This document shows positions 1 to 7,880 of a stretch of DNA of 17,131 bases, in pieces; positions within the stretch are counted from its first letter, which is position 1, and the number at the start of each line of letters is the position of its first letter. Position numbers and translations under genes: made by a program. Source of the stretch: Betaproteobacteria bacterium (GTDB taxonomy: Bacteria; Pseudomonadota; Gammaproteobacteria; Burkholderiales; Thiobacillaceae); assembly GCA_016873905.1 (NCBI GenBank), contig VGVU01000016.1, positions 1 through 17,131 on the forward strand. Reading direction: 5' to 3'. The notes beneath the pieces were generated by a model. That model was not told the DNA's origin. It saw only the letters and a list, made by a program, of their open reading frames with translations, and ran no database searches.

Positions 1-1402
1 GAAACCCGAGAATCCCCTCCGCAGCCTGGCGGCCTTCATAGACGGCCGTCACAACCAGATCGGAGCCGCGCACCATATCGCCACCCGCAAAGACCTTGGG
101 ATTGGCCGTCTGGAACAGGTGGCGTTGACCTTTGGCGATGACGCGGCCGGCCGCATCGGTGGTGATACCAAATTCGGCAAACCATGGCTGCGGATTGGGA
201 CGGAAACCAAAGGCGACCAGCACGCGGTCGCAAGGCACGATCTCTTCGGAGCCTTCGATCACCACGGGCGTGCGGCGGCCACGGGCATCCGGAGCGCCAA
301 GTTCGGTGGTGACCAGCTTGATACCTTCAACCTTGCCATCGCCCACAATCGCGACCGGCTGCCGATTCCACAAGAATTGCACGCCTTCTTCCTTGGCGTT
401 GGCCACCTCGCGCTTGGAACCCGGCATATTGGCCTCGTCGCGACGATAGGCACAGGTGACACTGGCCGCGCCCTGACGAATGGAGGTGCGATTGCAGTCC
501 ATCGCCGTATCGCCACCGCCCAGCACCACGACACGCTGGCCCTGCATATCGACGAAGGCGTCTTGCGGCAGGCCCAGGCAATGATTCACATTGGAGATCA
601 AAAACGGTAGCGCGGCCATCACGCCGGGCAGGTCTTCGCCGGGAATACCGGCCTGCATATAGGTGTAGGTCCCCATGCCCATGAACACGGCATCGTATTC
701 GGAGAGCAGATCGGCCATCGCCACATCCTGGGGTTTCGTGCCTCCCACTTCCGTATTCAGGCGGAACTCGATGCCCATGCCGGAGAATATCTCGCGGCGG
801 CGCGCCATGACCGCTTTTTCCAGCTTGAACTCGGGGATACCGAAGGTGAGCAGGCCACCGATCTCCGGGTACTTGTCGAACACCACGGACTGAACGCCGT
901 TGCGCGCCAGCACATCGGCACAGGCCAGACCCGCCGGGCCGGCACCGATGATGGCAACCTTCTTGCCGCTGGGCGTGACCCGGCTCATATCCGGACGCCA
1001 GCCTTGAGCGAAAGCGGTTTCGGAGATGTAGCGTTCCACCGCGCCAATGGTGACCGCACCGGCCTCAACCTGGTTCAGGGTGCACGAACCTTCGCAGAGG
1101 CGATCTTGCGGACAGACGCGGCCACAGATCTCGGGCAGGGAATTGGTGCGATGCGATAACTCGGCCGCCTCCGGAATGCGGCCCTCATCGACCAGTTGCA
1201 GCCAATTGGGAATGTAGTTGTGCACCGGGCACTTCCACTCGCAATAAGGATTTCCACAGGCCAAACAACGCCCGGCCTGCTCGTGGGCCTGATCCGCACC
1301 CATCTGGGCGTAGATCTCCTTGAACTCCTTGCTACGCACCGCAGCAGGCTTTTTGTCGCCATCCTTGCGGGCGACATTCAGGAATTGGAAAACATCAGAC
1401 AC
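1..1402 (-). CDS. gltD: Glutamate synthase [NADPH] small subunit (3' end cut by window edge)
   Basis: GltD takes electrons from NADPH through FAD and 4Fe-4S clusters and passes them to GltB for glutamate formation from glutamine and 2-oxoglutarate, in the cytoplasm. Visible: two N-terminal cysteine clusters (Cys46, 49, 54, 58 and Cys93, 97, 103, 107), an FAD-binding IIGAGPAGLA at about 151-160, and a second dinucleotide site VVVLGGGDTAMDC near residue 280. The start is a GTG at 1402-1400; the preceding GAAGGA lies 8 nt away inside the end of gltB. Only 4 bp separate the gltB stop from this GTG, so the two are translationally close and certainly one operon. 467 codons are present, ending ...RQAAEGILGF; E. 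coli GltD has about 472 residues, so only a few residues and the stop are missing. The family assignment is firm. Confidence 0.96.
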   Translation of the reverse strand, partial: MSDVFQFLNVARKDGDKKPAAVRSKEFKEIYAQMGADQAHEQAGRCLACGNPYCEWKCPVHNYIPNWLQLVDEGRIPEAAELSHRTNSLPEICGRVCPQDRLCEGSCTLNQVEAGAVTIGAVERYISETAFAQGWRPDMSRVTPSGKKVAIIGAGPAGLACADVLARNGVQSVVFDKYPEIGGLLTFGIPEFKLEKAVMARRREIFSGMGIEFRLNTEVGGTKPQDVAMADLLSEYDAVFMGMGTYTYMQAGIPGEDLPGVMAALPFLISNVNHCLGLPQDAFVDMQGQRVVVLGGGDTAMDCNRTSIRQGAASVTCAYRRDEANMPGSKREVANAKEEGVQFLWNRQPVAIVGDGKVEGIKLVTTELGAPDARGRRTPVVIEGSEEIVPCDRVLVAFGFRPNPQPWFAEFGITTDAAGRVIAKGQRHLFQTANPKVFAGGDMVRGSDLVVTAVYEGRQAAEGILGF

Positions 1403-1406
1403 TGGA

Positions 1407-4400
1407 TTAGTCCTTCAACAAATCTTCAACGGCCATGGTCTTGGGTTTGACCAGCCAATAGCGACCAACCACCTCATCAAACTGCGCCAACATCCACTGG
1501 GCCCGCGCGGAGCCGGTGTGGTGCACATGCCTTTCAAGGCGTTCCCGCAGCCATGCGCGGTGTTCGCCGGTGTGTTCGTCGGTGATGCGATTGATATCGA
1601 CCATCTCGTTGTTGTAGCGATGGGCGAAGCTATCGGCCTCATCATAGACGAGGGCAAAGCCACCGCTCATGCCCGCGCCGAGATTCAGGCCGGATTCGCC
1701 AATCACAACGATGGCACCGCCGGTCATGTATTCGCAACAGTGATCGCCCACGCCTTCGACGACCGCGATGGCGCCGGAGTTACGCACGCCAAAGCGTTCG
1801 CCCGCCATACCTGCGGCGTACAGCTCGCCGCCCGTCGCACCGTAGAGACAGGTATTGCCGATGATGCTGGCCTGGTGAGCCGCAAAGGCGGAACCCGCCG
1901 CTGGATAAATGGCAATGCGGCCACCGGACATGCCCTTGCCGACATAGTCGTTGGCATCGCCGACCATCTCGATGGACAGGCCGCGATGGTTCCACACGCC
2001 CAGACTCTGACCTGCGGAGCCGGTCAGCTTGAGGTGCAGGCAATCGTCCGGCAGACCCTCGGCACCGTGCGCCTTGGCAATCTCGCCCGACAGGCGTGCA
2101 CCGATCGAGCGGTTGACATTACGCACCGCATATTCGAGTCGTTGCGGGGTCTTGCTGAGGATGCCGGCCTTGGCATCGGCCACCATCTGCTCGGCCAACT
2201 CGCCCTTGTCGAAGGACGGGTTGCGCGCCTCCACGCAGAAACGCGGCTCATCGCTGGCGACACGGCCTTGCGACAACAAGGTGTCGAGACGCAGACGGCC
2301 TTGCCGATCGGTCTCGCCGGGCAGAACTTCGAGCAAGTCCGTACGGCCAATGAGATCCTCGAAGCGCGCCACGCCCAAAGCGGCCATCCATTCACGGGTC
2401 TCGCGGGCAACGAAGGTGAAATAATTGATCACCATCTCGGGCAGGCCGATGAAGAAATCCTTGCGCAGCCGTGCGTCCTGAGTGGCAATGCCGGTCGCAC
2501 AGTTGTTGAGGTGGCAGATCCGCAGGTATTTGCAGCCCAGGGAAATCATCGGCGCGGTGCCAAAACCGAAGGACTCGGCCCCCAGAATGGCCGCCTTGAC
2601 GACATCGAGGCCCGTCTTCAGGCCACCATCCGTTTGCACCCGCACGCGGCCACGCAGGCCGTTGGCGCGCAAGACCTGTTGCGCCTCGGTCAGACCCAGC
2701 TCCCAGGGCGAGCCGGCGTACTTCACGGAGGTCAGCGGCGAGGCGCCGGTACCGCCGTCATAGCCGGAGATGGTGATGAGGTCGGCGTAGGCCTTGGCCA
2801 CGCCAGCCGCAATCGTGCCCACGCCGGGCTCGGCCACCAACTTGACCGAGACCAGGGCCTCGGGGTTGACCTGCTTCAGGTCGAAAATGAGCTGAGCCAG
2901 ATCTTCGATGGAATAAATGTCGTGGTGCGGCGGCGGCGAGATCAGCGTCACGCCCGGCTTGGTGCAACGCAGCTTGGCGATGTGCGCCTGCACCTTGTTA
3001 CCCGGCAACTGGCCGCCTTCGCCCGGCTTGGCCCCTTGTGCCACCTTGATCTGCAACACCTCGGCATTGACCAGGTAATGCGCGGTGACGCCAAAACGAC
3101 CCGAGGCCACCTGCTTGATCTTGGACATCTTCACCGTGCCGTAGCGGGCCGGGTCTTCGCCGCCCTCGCCCGAGTTGGAACGCCCGCCGATGCGGTTCAT
3201 GCCCTCGGCCAAGGCCTCGTGCGCCTCAGGCGACAACGCGCCGAGCGACATGCCGGCGGAATCGAAGCGTTTGAGGATGTCCTCCAGCGAATCCACCGTG
3301 TCGATGGCAATCGGCTGATCGGCCAATTTCAGGCGCATCAGATCGCGCAGCATGGCGATCGGCCGGTTGTTGACGCGCTCGGCATAACGCTTGTAGGTCT
3401 CATACGAGCCGGTCTGCACCGCTGCTTGCAGCTCCTGCACCACATCCGGGTTATAGGCGTGATATTCCTCGCCATGCATGAACTTCAGCAGACCGCCCAC
3501 CGGCAGCGCCTGGACGGGGTTGTAGGCACGGCGGCGCAGTTGCTTTTGATCCGCCTCAAAGTCAGCAAAGGTCGCTCCGGAGACCCGCGAGACGGTGCCC
3601 TTCAGGCACAGATCGACCACCGACTCGTGCAGGCCGACGATCTCGAACAACTGCGCTCCACGGTAGCTGGCGATCGCCGAGATGCCCATCTTGGACATGA
3701 TCTTCAACAGCCCCTTGTCGATGCCCTTGCGGTAGTTCATCAAGGCCTTCACCGCTTTAATCTTGACCTCACCGCTCTTCACCATCTGCAGGATGGACTG
3801 ATAGGCCAGATACGGATACACGGCGGTCGCGCCATAACCGATCAGGGCAGCAATCTGGTGCGGGTCGCGAGCGGCGCCGGTCTTGATAACCAGGTTGGCG
3901 TCACAGCGCAGGCCGGCCGCGATCAAGGCATGGTGCACAGCGCCGGTCGCAAACAGGATGGGCAGGGGCAGCGTGGCCGGATCAATGCCACGATCGGACA
4001 GCACGACCACGACCTTGCCGGCGCGCACGGCCGCAACCGCATCCGCAGCGAGTTGTTCGAGGGCCCCTTTCAGGTCAATCTGCTCAGGGTTGTATTGCAG
4101 GTTAAACGAGACCGACGCATAGGCCGGGTCGGCGCTGGCGGTGACGGCACGGAAGGCCTCATGCGACAACACCGGCGAGTTCACTTCCATGCGATGGGCA
4201 TGGTCAGCGGTCTCGTCAAACAGATTTTTCTCGCGCCCGAACACGGTGTTCAGCGACATCACGATGGCCTCGCGGATCGGGTCGATCGGCGGGTTGGTCA
4301 CTTGGGCAAACTGCTGGCGCAGATAGTCAAAGGGCGAGCGCACCTTCTGGGAGAGCACGGCCATCGGCGTGTCATCGCCCATTGATCCGACGGCCTCCTG

Positions 4401-5876
4401 GCCATCCTCGGCCAGCACACGCAAGACCTGATCCAGCTCTTCGCTGCTGACATTGAACAGCTTCTGGTGCGTTGCCACACTCGCCGCATCCATCGCCGGG
4501 TAATCGCTGTCCTGCTCCAGGCCGAATTCGACCCGTTTGCCGTGCGCCTTCAGCCACTCGCGGTAGGGATGCGCGGTCTTGAGTTCGTTGTCGATATCTT
4601 CCGGCAACAGGAAACGCCCCGTCTCCAGATCGGCGGCAACCATCTGACCCGGCTTGACGCGACCCTTGGCCACCACATTCTCGGCGCCGTAGTCCCACAC
4701 GCCCACTTCCGAGGCAATGGTGACAATGCGATCCTTGGTGATGACATAACGGGCCGGGCGCAGACCATTGCGGTCGAGCATGCACACGCCATAGCGACCG
4801 TCGGTGATGACGATGCCAGCCGGCCCGTCCCACGGTTCCATGTGCATCGAGTTGTACTCGTAGAAGGCGCGCAGATCCGGGTCCATGCTGGTCACATTCT
4901 GCCAGGCCGGTGGCACCATCAGGCGCATCGAGCGGAACAGGCCGGAGCCCCCCATCAGCAGACCCTCGAGCATGTTATCGAAGCTCATCGAGTCGGAACC
5001 GCGGGTACCCACGATGGGGCGCACAGCGGCCATGTCGGGGATCATTTTTGAGGCGAACTTCTGCTCCCGGGCCCGTGACCAGTTGCGGTTACCCTGTACG
5101 GTATTGATCTCGCCGTTGTGCGCAAGGTAGCGGAACGGCTGCGCCAAACGCCATTCCGGCCAGGTGTTGGTGGAGAAACGCTGGTGGAAAACGATCAGCG
5201 CCGAGGCAAAACGCGCATCATTGAGATCGGGGTAGAACACCGGCAAATAGGCCGGCATCACCAGGCCTTTGTACGAGATCACCCGGCCGGATAGCGTCGG
5301 CATGTAGAAGGTCGGATCCGACTCGGCGACGGCCTTCTCGACGCGACGACGGGCGATGTACAGCTTGCGCTCAAAGGCATCAGCATCGACGCTGTCCGGG
5401 CAGTTAACGAACAATTGTTCGATAACCGGCAGGCTACTCAGGGCCGCCTCACCCAGCGCCTCGTTATCGGTTGGCACCGCACGGAAGCCGGCAACCACCA
5501 GGCCCTCAGCGGTCAGCTCCGTTACCAACAGGTCGCGGGCGCGCTGCGCCAAGGTCGCCTCTTGGTTGAGAAAGGTCAGACCCGCGGCGTAATGGGCGTT
5601 CAGACTGAAGCCCGCCTCAGCCGCGACGGCGCGCAAAAAGGCGTCCGGTTTCTTGAACAACAGGCCGCAGCCATCGCCAGATTTGCCATCGGCCGCCACC
5701 GCGCCACGGTGCGTCATGTTAGACAGCGCCGTAATGGCACGCTGCACCAAGGTATGGCTGGGGTCGTTATCGAGCTGTGCGATCAGACCAAAACCACAGC
5801 TATCCTGTTCAAAATCAGGGCTGTACAGCGTACCTGCCAGCCGGGCTTGCCGATCATCCATAAGTTCTACTGACAC
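1407..5876 (-). CDS. gltB: Glutamate synthase [NADPH] large subunit
   Basis: GltB hydrolyses glutamine in an N-terminal glutaminase domain, channels the ammonia and reductively aminates 2-oxoglutarate on FMN. At 1489 residues it has normal family length and all domains. A short propeptide precedes the catalytic Cys27 of SCGFG, which becomes the N-terminal nucleophile after processing. The type 2 amidotransferase domain runs to about 430, the central domain follows, and the FMN synthase domain lies around 830-1200 (GGEDPARYG near 907). The 3Fe-4S ligands Cys1115, Cys1121 and Cys1126 lie in CKYLRICHLNNC. The C-terminal GXGXG beta-helix lies about 1265-1440. The start is a GTG at 5876 with only a weak AAGAA upstream; ATG five codons later (5861) is an alternative that also keeps the propeptide. 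An upstream ATG frame is closed by TGA after three codons. First gene of the gltBD operon. Confidence 0.97.
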   Translation of the reverse strand: MSVELMDDRQARLAGTLYSPDFEQDSCGFGLIAQLDNDPSHTLVQRAITALSNMTHRGAVAADGKSGDGCGLLFKKPDAFLRAVAAEAGFSLNAHYAAGLTFLNQEATLAQRARDLLVTELTAEGLVVAGFRAVPTDNEALGEAALSSLPVIEQLFVNCPDSVDADAFERKLYIARRRVEKAVAESDPTFYMPTLSGRVISYKGLVMPAYLPVFYPDLNDARFASALIVFHQRFSTNTWPEWRLAQPFRYLAHNGEINTVQGNRNWSRAREQKFASKMIPDMAAVRPIVGTRGSDSMSFDNMLEGLLMGGSGLFRSMRLMVPPAWQNVTSMDPDLRAFYEYNSMHMEPWDGPAGIVITDGRYGVCMLDRNGLRPARYVITKDRIVTIASEVGVWDYGAENVVAKGRVKPGQMVAADLETGRFLLPEDIDNELKTAHPYREWLKAHGKRVEFGLEQDSDYPAMDAASVATHQKLFNVSSEELDQVLRVLAEDGQEAVGSMGDDTPMAVLSQKVRSPFDYLRQQFAQVTNPPIDPIREAIVMSLNTVFGREKNLFDETADHAHRMEVNSPVLSHEAFRAVTASADPAYASVSFNLQYNPEQIDLKGALEQLAADAVAAVRAGKVVVVLSDRGIDPATLPLPILFATGAVHHALIAAGLRCDANLVIKTGAARDPHQIAALIGYGATAVYPYLAYQSILQMVKSGEVKIKAVKALMNYRKGIDKGLLKIMSKMGISAIASYRGAQLFEIVGLHESVVDLCLKGTVSRVSGATFADFEADQKQLRRRAYNPVQALPVGGLLKFMHGEEYHAYNPDVVQELQAAVQTGSYETYKRYAERVNNRPIAMLRDLMRLKLADQPIAIDTVDSLEDILKRFDSAGMSLGALSPEAHEALAEGMNRIGGRSNSGEGGEDPARYGTVKMSKIKQVASGRFGVTAHYLVNAEVLQIKVAQGAKPGEGGQLPGNKVQAHIAKLRCTKPGVTLISPPPHHDIYSIEDLAQLIFDLKQVNPEALVSVKLVAEPGVGTIAAGVAKAYADLITISGYDGGTGASPLTSVKYAGSPWELGLTEAQQVLRANGLRGRVRVQTDGGLKTGLDVVKAAILGAESFGFGTAPMISLGCKYLRICHLNNCATGIATQDARLRKDFFIGLPEMVINYFTFVARETREWMAALGVARFEDLIGRTDLLEVLPGETDRQGRLRLDTLLSQGRVASDEPRFCVEARNPSFDKGELAEQMVADAKAGILSKTPQRLEYAVRNVNRSIGARLSGEIAKAHGAEGLPDDCLHLKLTGSAGQSLGVWNHRGLSIEMVGDANDYVGKGMSGGRIAIYPAAGSAFAAHQASIIGNTCLYGATGGELYAAGMAGERFGVRNSGAIAVVEGVGDHCCEYMTGGAIVVIGESGLNLGAGMSGGFALVYDEADSFAHRYNNEMVDINRITDEHTGEHRAWLRERLERHVHHTGSARAQWMLAQFDEVVGRYWLVKPKTMAVEDLLKD
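1411..1416 (-). promoter_or_regulatory. gltD ribosome binding site inside gltB
   Basis: GAAGGA on the minus strand, 8 nt before the gltD GTG, lies within the last codons of gltB. It is what selects the GTG start and makes translation of gltD dependent on, or coupled to, ribosomes finishing gltB (inference). Confidence 0.6.
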
Positions 5877-5903
5877 TTCTTCACATTCGCATAAAGGGGA
5901 CGA

Positions 5904-5932
5904 ATTCTAGCCGGAAGCGGGCTTCAGTGCTA
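5904..5932 (-). promoter_or_regulatory. Candidate gltB promoter
   Basis: Minus-strand TAGAAT (complement of 5904-5909) is a good -10 element. The hexamer 17 bp upstream (TAGCAC, complement of 5927-5932) is a poor -35, so this rests mainly on the -10. It would give a leader of about 20 nt before the gltB GTG. Confidence 0.35.
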
Positions 5933-5985
5933 CCGTCCCGACACAGACCCCGTCAGCCGACGGCACGCAGGCCTCGGCACGATCA

Positions 5986-6015
5986 TTGCACTTCACCCAA
6001 CCGGGCGGCGACAAT
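5986..6015 (+). promoter_or_regulatory. Candidate promoter of the PfkB-family kinase gene
   Basis: TTGCAC (5986-5991), an 18-bp spacer and GACAAT (6010-6015, four of six consensus bases) form a plausible sigma70-type promoter with a leader of about 30 nt before the ATG at 6054. A small hairpin CCGTC-AGCC-GACGG (5950-5963) lies upstream. The match is modest. Confidence 0.35.
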
Positions 6016-6053
6016 AGGCCGACCCCTTCCAATCCAACCCACGAGATTTTTCC

Positions 6054-6989
6054 ATGCGCACCCTGATTTGCGGTTCCCTCGCCTACGACACCATCATGGT
6101 GTTCAACGACCAGTTCAAGAACCACATCCTGCCCGAGCAAATCCACATCCTCAATGTCGCCTTCCTGGTCCCCGACATGCGCCGCGAGTACGGTGGCTGC
6201 GCCGGAAACATCGCCTATAACCTCAAACGCCTGGGCGGTGAGCCGGTGATTATGGCCACCGTCGGCGATGACGGCGGGATGTACCTCGACCGGCTGGCCA
6301 AACTCGAGATCAGCCGCGACCGGATCCGCACGGTAGCGGACACCTTCACGGCCCAGGCCTTCATCACCACCGACCTCGACGACAACCAGATCACCGCCTT
6401 TCACCCGGGCGCCATGAACCATGCCCATCTCAACGCCGTCGCCGATGCCGGTCCGCTGAATCTGGCCATCATCGCCCCGGACGGCCGCCAAGCGATGCTC
6501 GACCACGCCCGCCAGTGCGTCGCGGCCGGCGTGCCCTTCATCTTTGATCCGGGCCAGGGCCTCCCCATGTTCAACGGAGAAGAATTGCTGACCTTCGTGC
6601 AGCAGGCCGACTATGTGGTCGTCAACGACTACGAAGGCCACTTGCTGGCCGAGCGCACCGGCCGCTCACTGGAAAGCCTGGCGCGGGAGGTCAAGGCGCT
6701 GGTGGTAACCCTGGGCCCCAAGGGCGCGCTGCTCCATACGGACGGCCAGATCCACGACATTGCCCCGGTCAAGGCCAGCGCTGTCGTTGACCCGACCGGT
6801 TGCGGCGACGCCTTCCGCGCCGGCCTGATGCACGCCATGCTCAACGGCATGGACATGCCGACGGCCGTCCGACTGGGCGCCGTATTGGGCGCCCTGAAGA
6901 TTGCGCATCGCGGCGGCCAGAACCACAAGTTCGATTTCGCCGCCGCCGCCGAGAGCTTCCGGCACAGCTACGGTTACGCCATCGACTGA
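6054..6989 (+). CDS. PfkB/ribokinase-family carbohydrate or nucleoside kinase
   Basis: A 311-residue cytoplasmic kinase of the PfkB (ribokinase) family, which phosphorylates a sugar or nucleoside hydroxyl using ATP. Visible: N-terminal substrate-side motif GGCAGN at 47-52, the GDDGG turn at 71-75, and the C-terminal signature DPTGCGDAFRAG at 246-257 with anion-hole residues GCGD and the catalytic-base position Asp252. Length is typical for the family. The substrate cannot be read from the sequence. Related chromosomal genes are often labelled adenosine kinase or simply carbohydrate kinase, so adenosine is one possibility. It is monocistronic, divergent from gltB and convergent with apaH (15 bp between stops, no clear terminator). 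The Shine-Dalgarno before the ATG is weak; the MRTLICGSLAYDT start fits the first beta strand of the fold. Confidence 0.9.
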   Translation: MRTLICGSLAYDTIMVFNDQFKNHILPEQIHILNVAFLVPDMRREYGGCAGNIAYNLKRLGGEPVIMATVGDDGGMYLDRLAKLEISRDRIRTVADTFTAQAFITTDLDDNQITAFHPGAMNHAHLNAVADAGPLNLAIIAPDGRQAMLDHARQCVAAGVPFIFDPGQGLPMFNGEELLTFVQQADYVVVNDYEGHLLAERTGRSLESLAREVKALVVTLGPKGALLHTDGQIHDIAPVKASAVVDPTGCGDAFRAGLMHAMLNGMDMPTAVRLGAVLGALKIAHRGGQNHKFDFAAAAESFRHSYGYAID

Positions 6990-7004
6990 CCCGGGGGCAG
7001 CGGC

Positions 7005-7835
7005 CTAATCGTGGTCCTTGGCGGCATCGTGCCGGGCCACGCAACTGACCCGGAAGATGCCGTTATCCTCAAGCCGGAAGGCCGTCAGCCCTCCGCCCCA
7101 AAGGCAGCCGGTATCGAGAGCCACGACATCGGCACGCAGAAGCAGGCCCAGCGCAGACCAGTGGCCAAAAAAGATCCGCGCGCCCATGCTGGCCCGGCCC
7201 GGAAAATCAAACCAGGGGATCAATCCGGGCGGCGCCGAGGCCGGCGGGCCCTTTTGCTTGAAATCCATGCCGCCGTCGGTGTGCAGATAGCGGGTCCGCG
7301 TGAAGGCATTCGCGATCAGGCGTAACCGTTCCTGACCCTTAAGCGCGGCATTCCAGATACGCGGCTCGTTGCCATACATCGCGGCCAGAAAATCACGCCA
7401 GTCGGGCCCGGTCAGGATCTGTTGCAATTCGCCCGCCAGCGCCTCGGCCAACTCCAGACTCCAGCCCGGCAGCAGGCCGGCGTGGACCATCAGGTTATCG
7501 CCCTCCCGGTGCAGCAGAGGCTGGCGCCGCAACCAGCCCAGCAGGGCGTCGCGATCCGGCGCAACCAGAATCTCCGACAAGGTGTCCTTGCGATGCGAGG
7601 GAACAAACCCCTCGGCCACCGCCAACAGATGCAGATCGTGATTACCCAGGACCACCGAGACTTGATCATCATGCTGCATACACCAGCGCAACACCCCGGC
7701 GGAGTCCTCACCCCGATTGACCAGATCGCCGGTCAACCAGATGCGATCCTGGCGCGGGTCGAAGGCCACCACCTCCAGCATCTCCAGGAGGTCCGACAAA
7801 CAACCCTGCACATCGCCAATCACATAGGTACTCAT
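7005..7835 (-). CDS. apaH: Bis(5'-nucleosyl)-tetraphosphatase, symmetrical
   Basis: ApaH splits diadenosine tetraphosphate into two ADP and thereby controls this stress-linked nucleotide; in E. coli it also removes Np4 caps from RNA. The 276-residue protein has the PPP-family phosphatase metal motifs in order: GDVQGC (7-12), WLTGDLVNRG, VLGNHDLHLLA, and VHAGLLPGW, then FGHWSALG and ALDTGCLWGGGLTA near the end. The first motif has Gln where E. coli has His (GDVHG), a common variant in this family. I chose the ATG at 7835 (MSTYVIGDVQGC), which matches the usual N-terminus; the open frame continues upstream to about 8147 but that part is antisense to rep and has no family similarity. No Shine-Dalgarno is evident; see the overlapping promoter entry. 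Confidence 0.95.
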   Translation of the reverse strand: MSTYVIGDVQGCLSDLLEMLEVVAFDPRQDRIWLTGDLVNRGEDSAGVLRWCMQHDDQVSVVLGNHDLHLLAVAEGFVPSHRKDTLSEILVAPDRDALLGWLRRQPLLHREGDNLMVHAGLLPGWSLELAEALAGELQQILTGPDWRDFLAAMYGNEPRIWNAALKGQERLRLIANAFTRTRYLHTDGGMDFKQKGPPASAPPGLIPWFDFPGRASMGARIFFGHWSALGLLLRADVVALDTGCLWGGGLTAFRLEDNGIFRVSCVARHDAAKDHD

Positions 7836-7841
7836 ACGCTG

Positions 7842-7871
7842 AGTGTAGCCAGCCCGCCGCGTTGATACAAT
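7842..7871. promoter_or_regulatory. Overlapping divergent promoters for apaH (-) and rep (+)
   Basis: Plus strand: an extended -10, TGATACAAT (7863-7871), ends 9 nt before the rep ATG, and the bases before that ATG are pyrimidine-rich with no Shine-Dalgarno. Minus strand: TTGTAT (complement of 7865-7870), a 17-bp spacer and TACACT (complement of 7842-7847) end 6 nt before the apaH ATG. The apaH -35 is therefore the complement of the rep -10. Predicted start sites fall on or within a few bases of both ATGs, implying leaderless or near-leaderless mRNAs and mutually exclusive polymerase binding (inference). Confidence 0.45.
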
Positions 7872-7880
7872 CGCGCCCCC

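Noticed and set aside
1320..4385. 1021-codon plus-strand open frame
   Set aside because: It is fully antisense to gltD/gltB, which have unmistakable family motifs. Its translation is a His/Gly/Ala/Arg-rich shadow sequence with no recognisable domain, as expected opposite a GC-rich gene.
6990..7004. Terminator between the kinase gene and apaH
   Set aside because: Only 15 bp lie between the two stops and no hairpin with a T tract is present.
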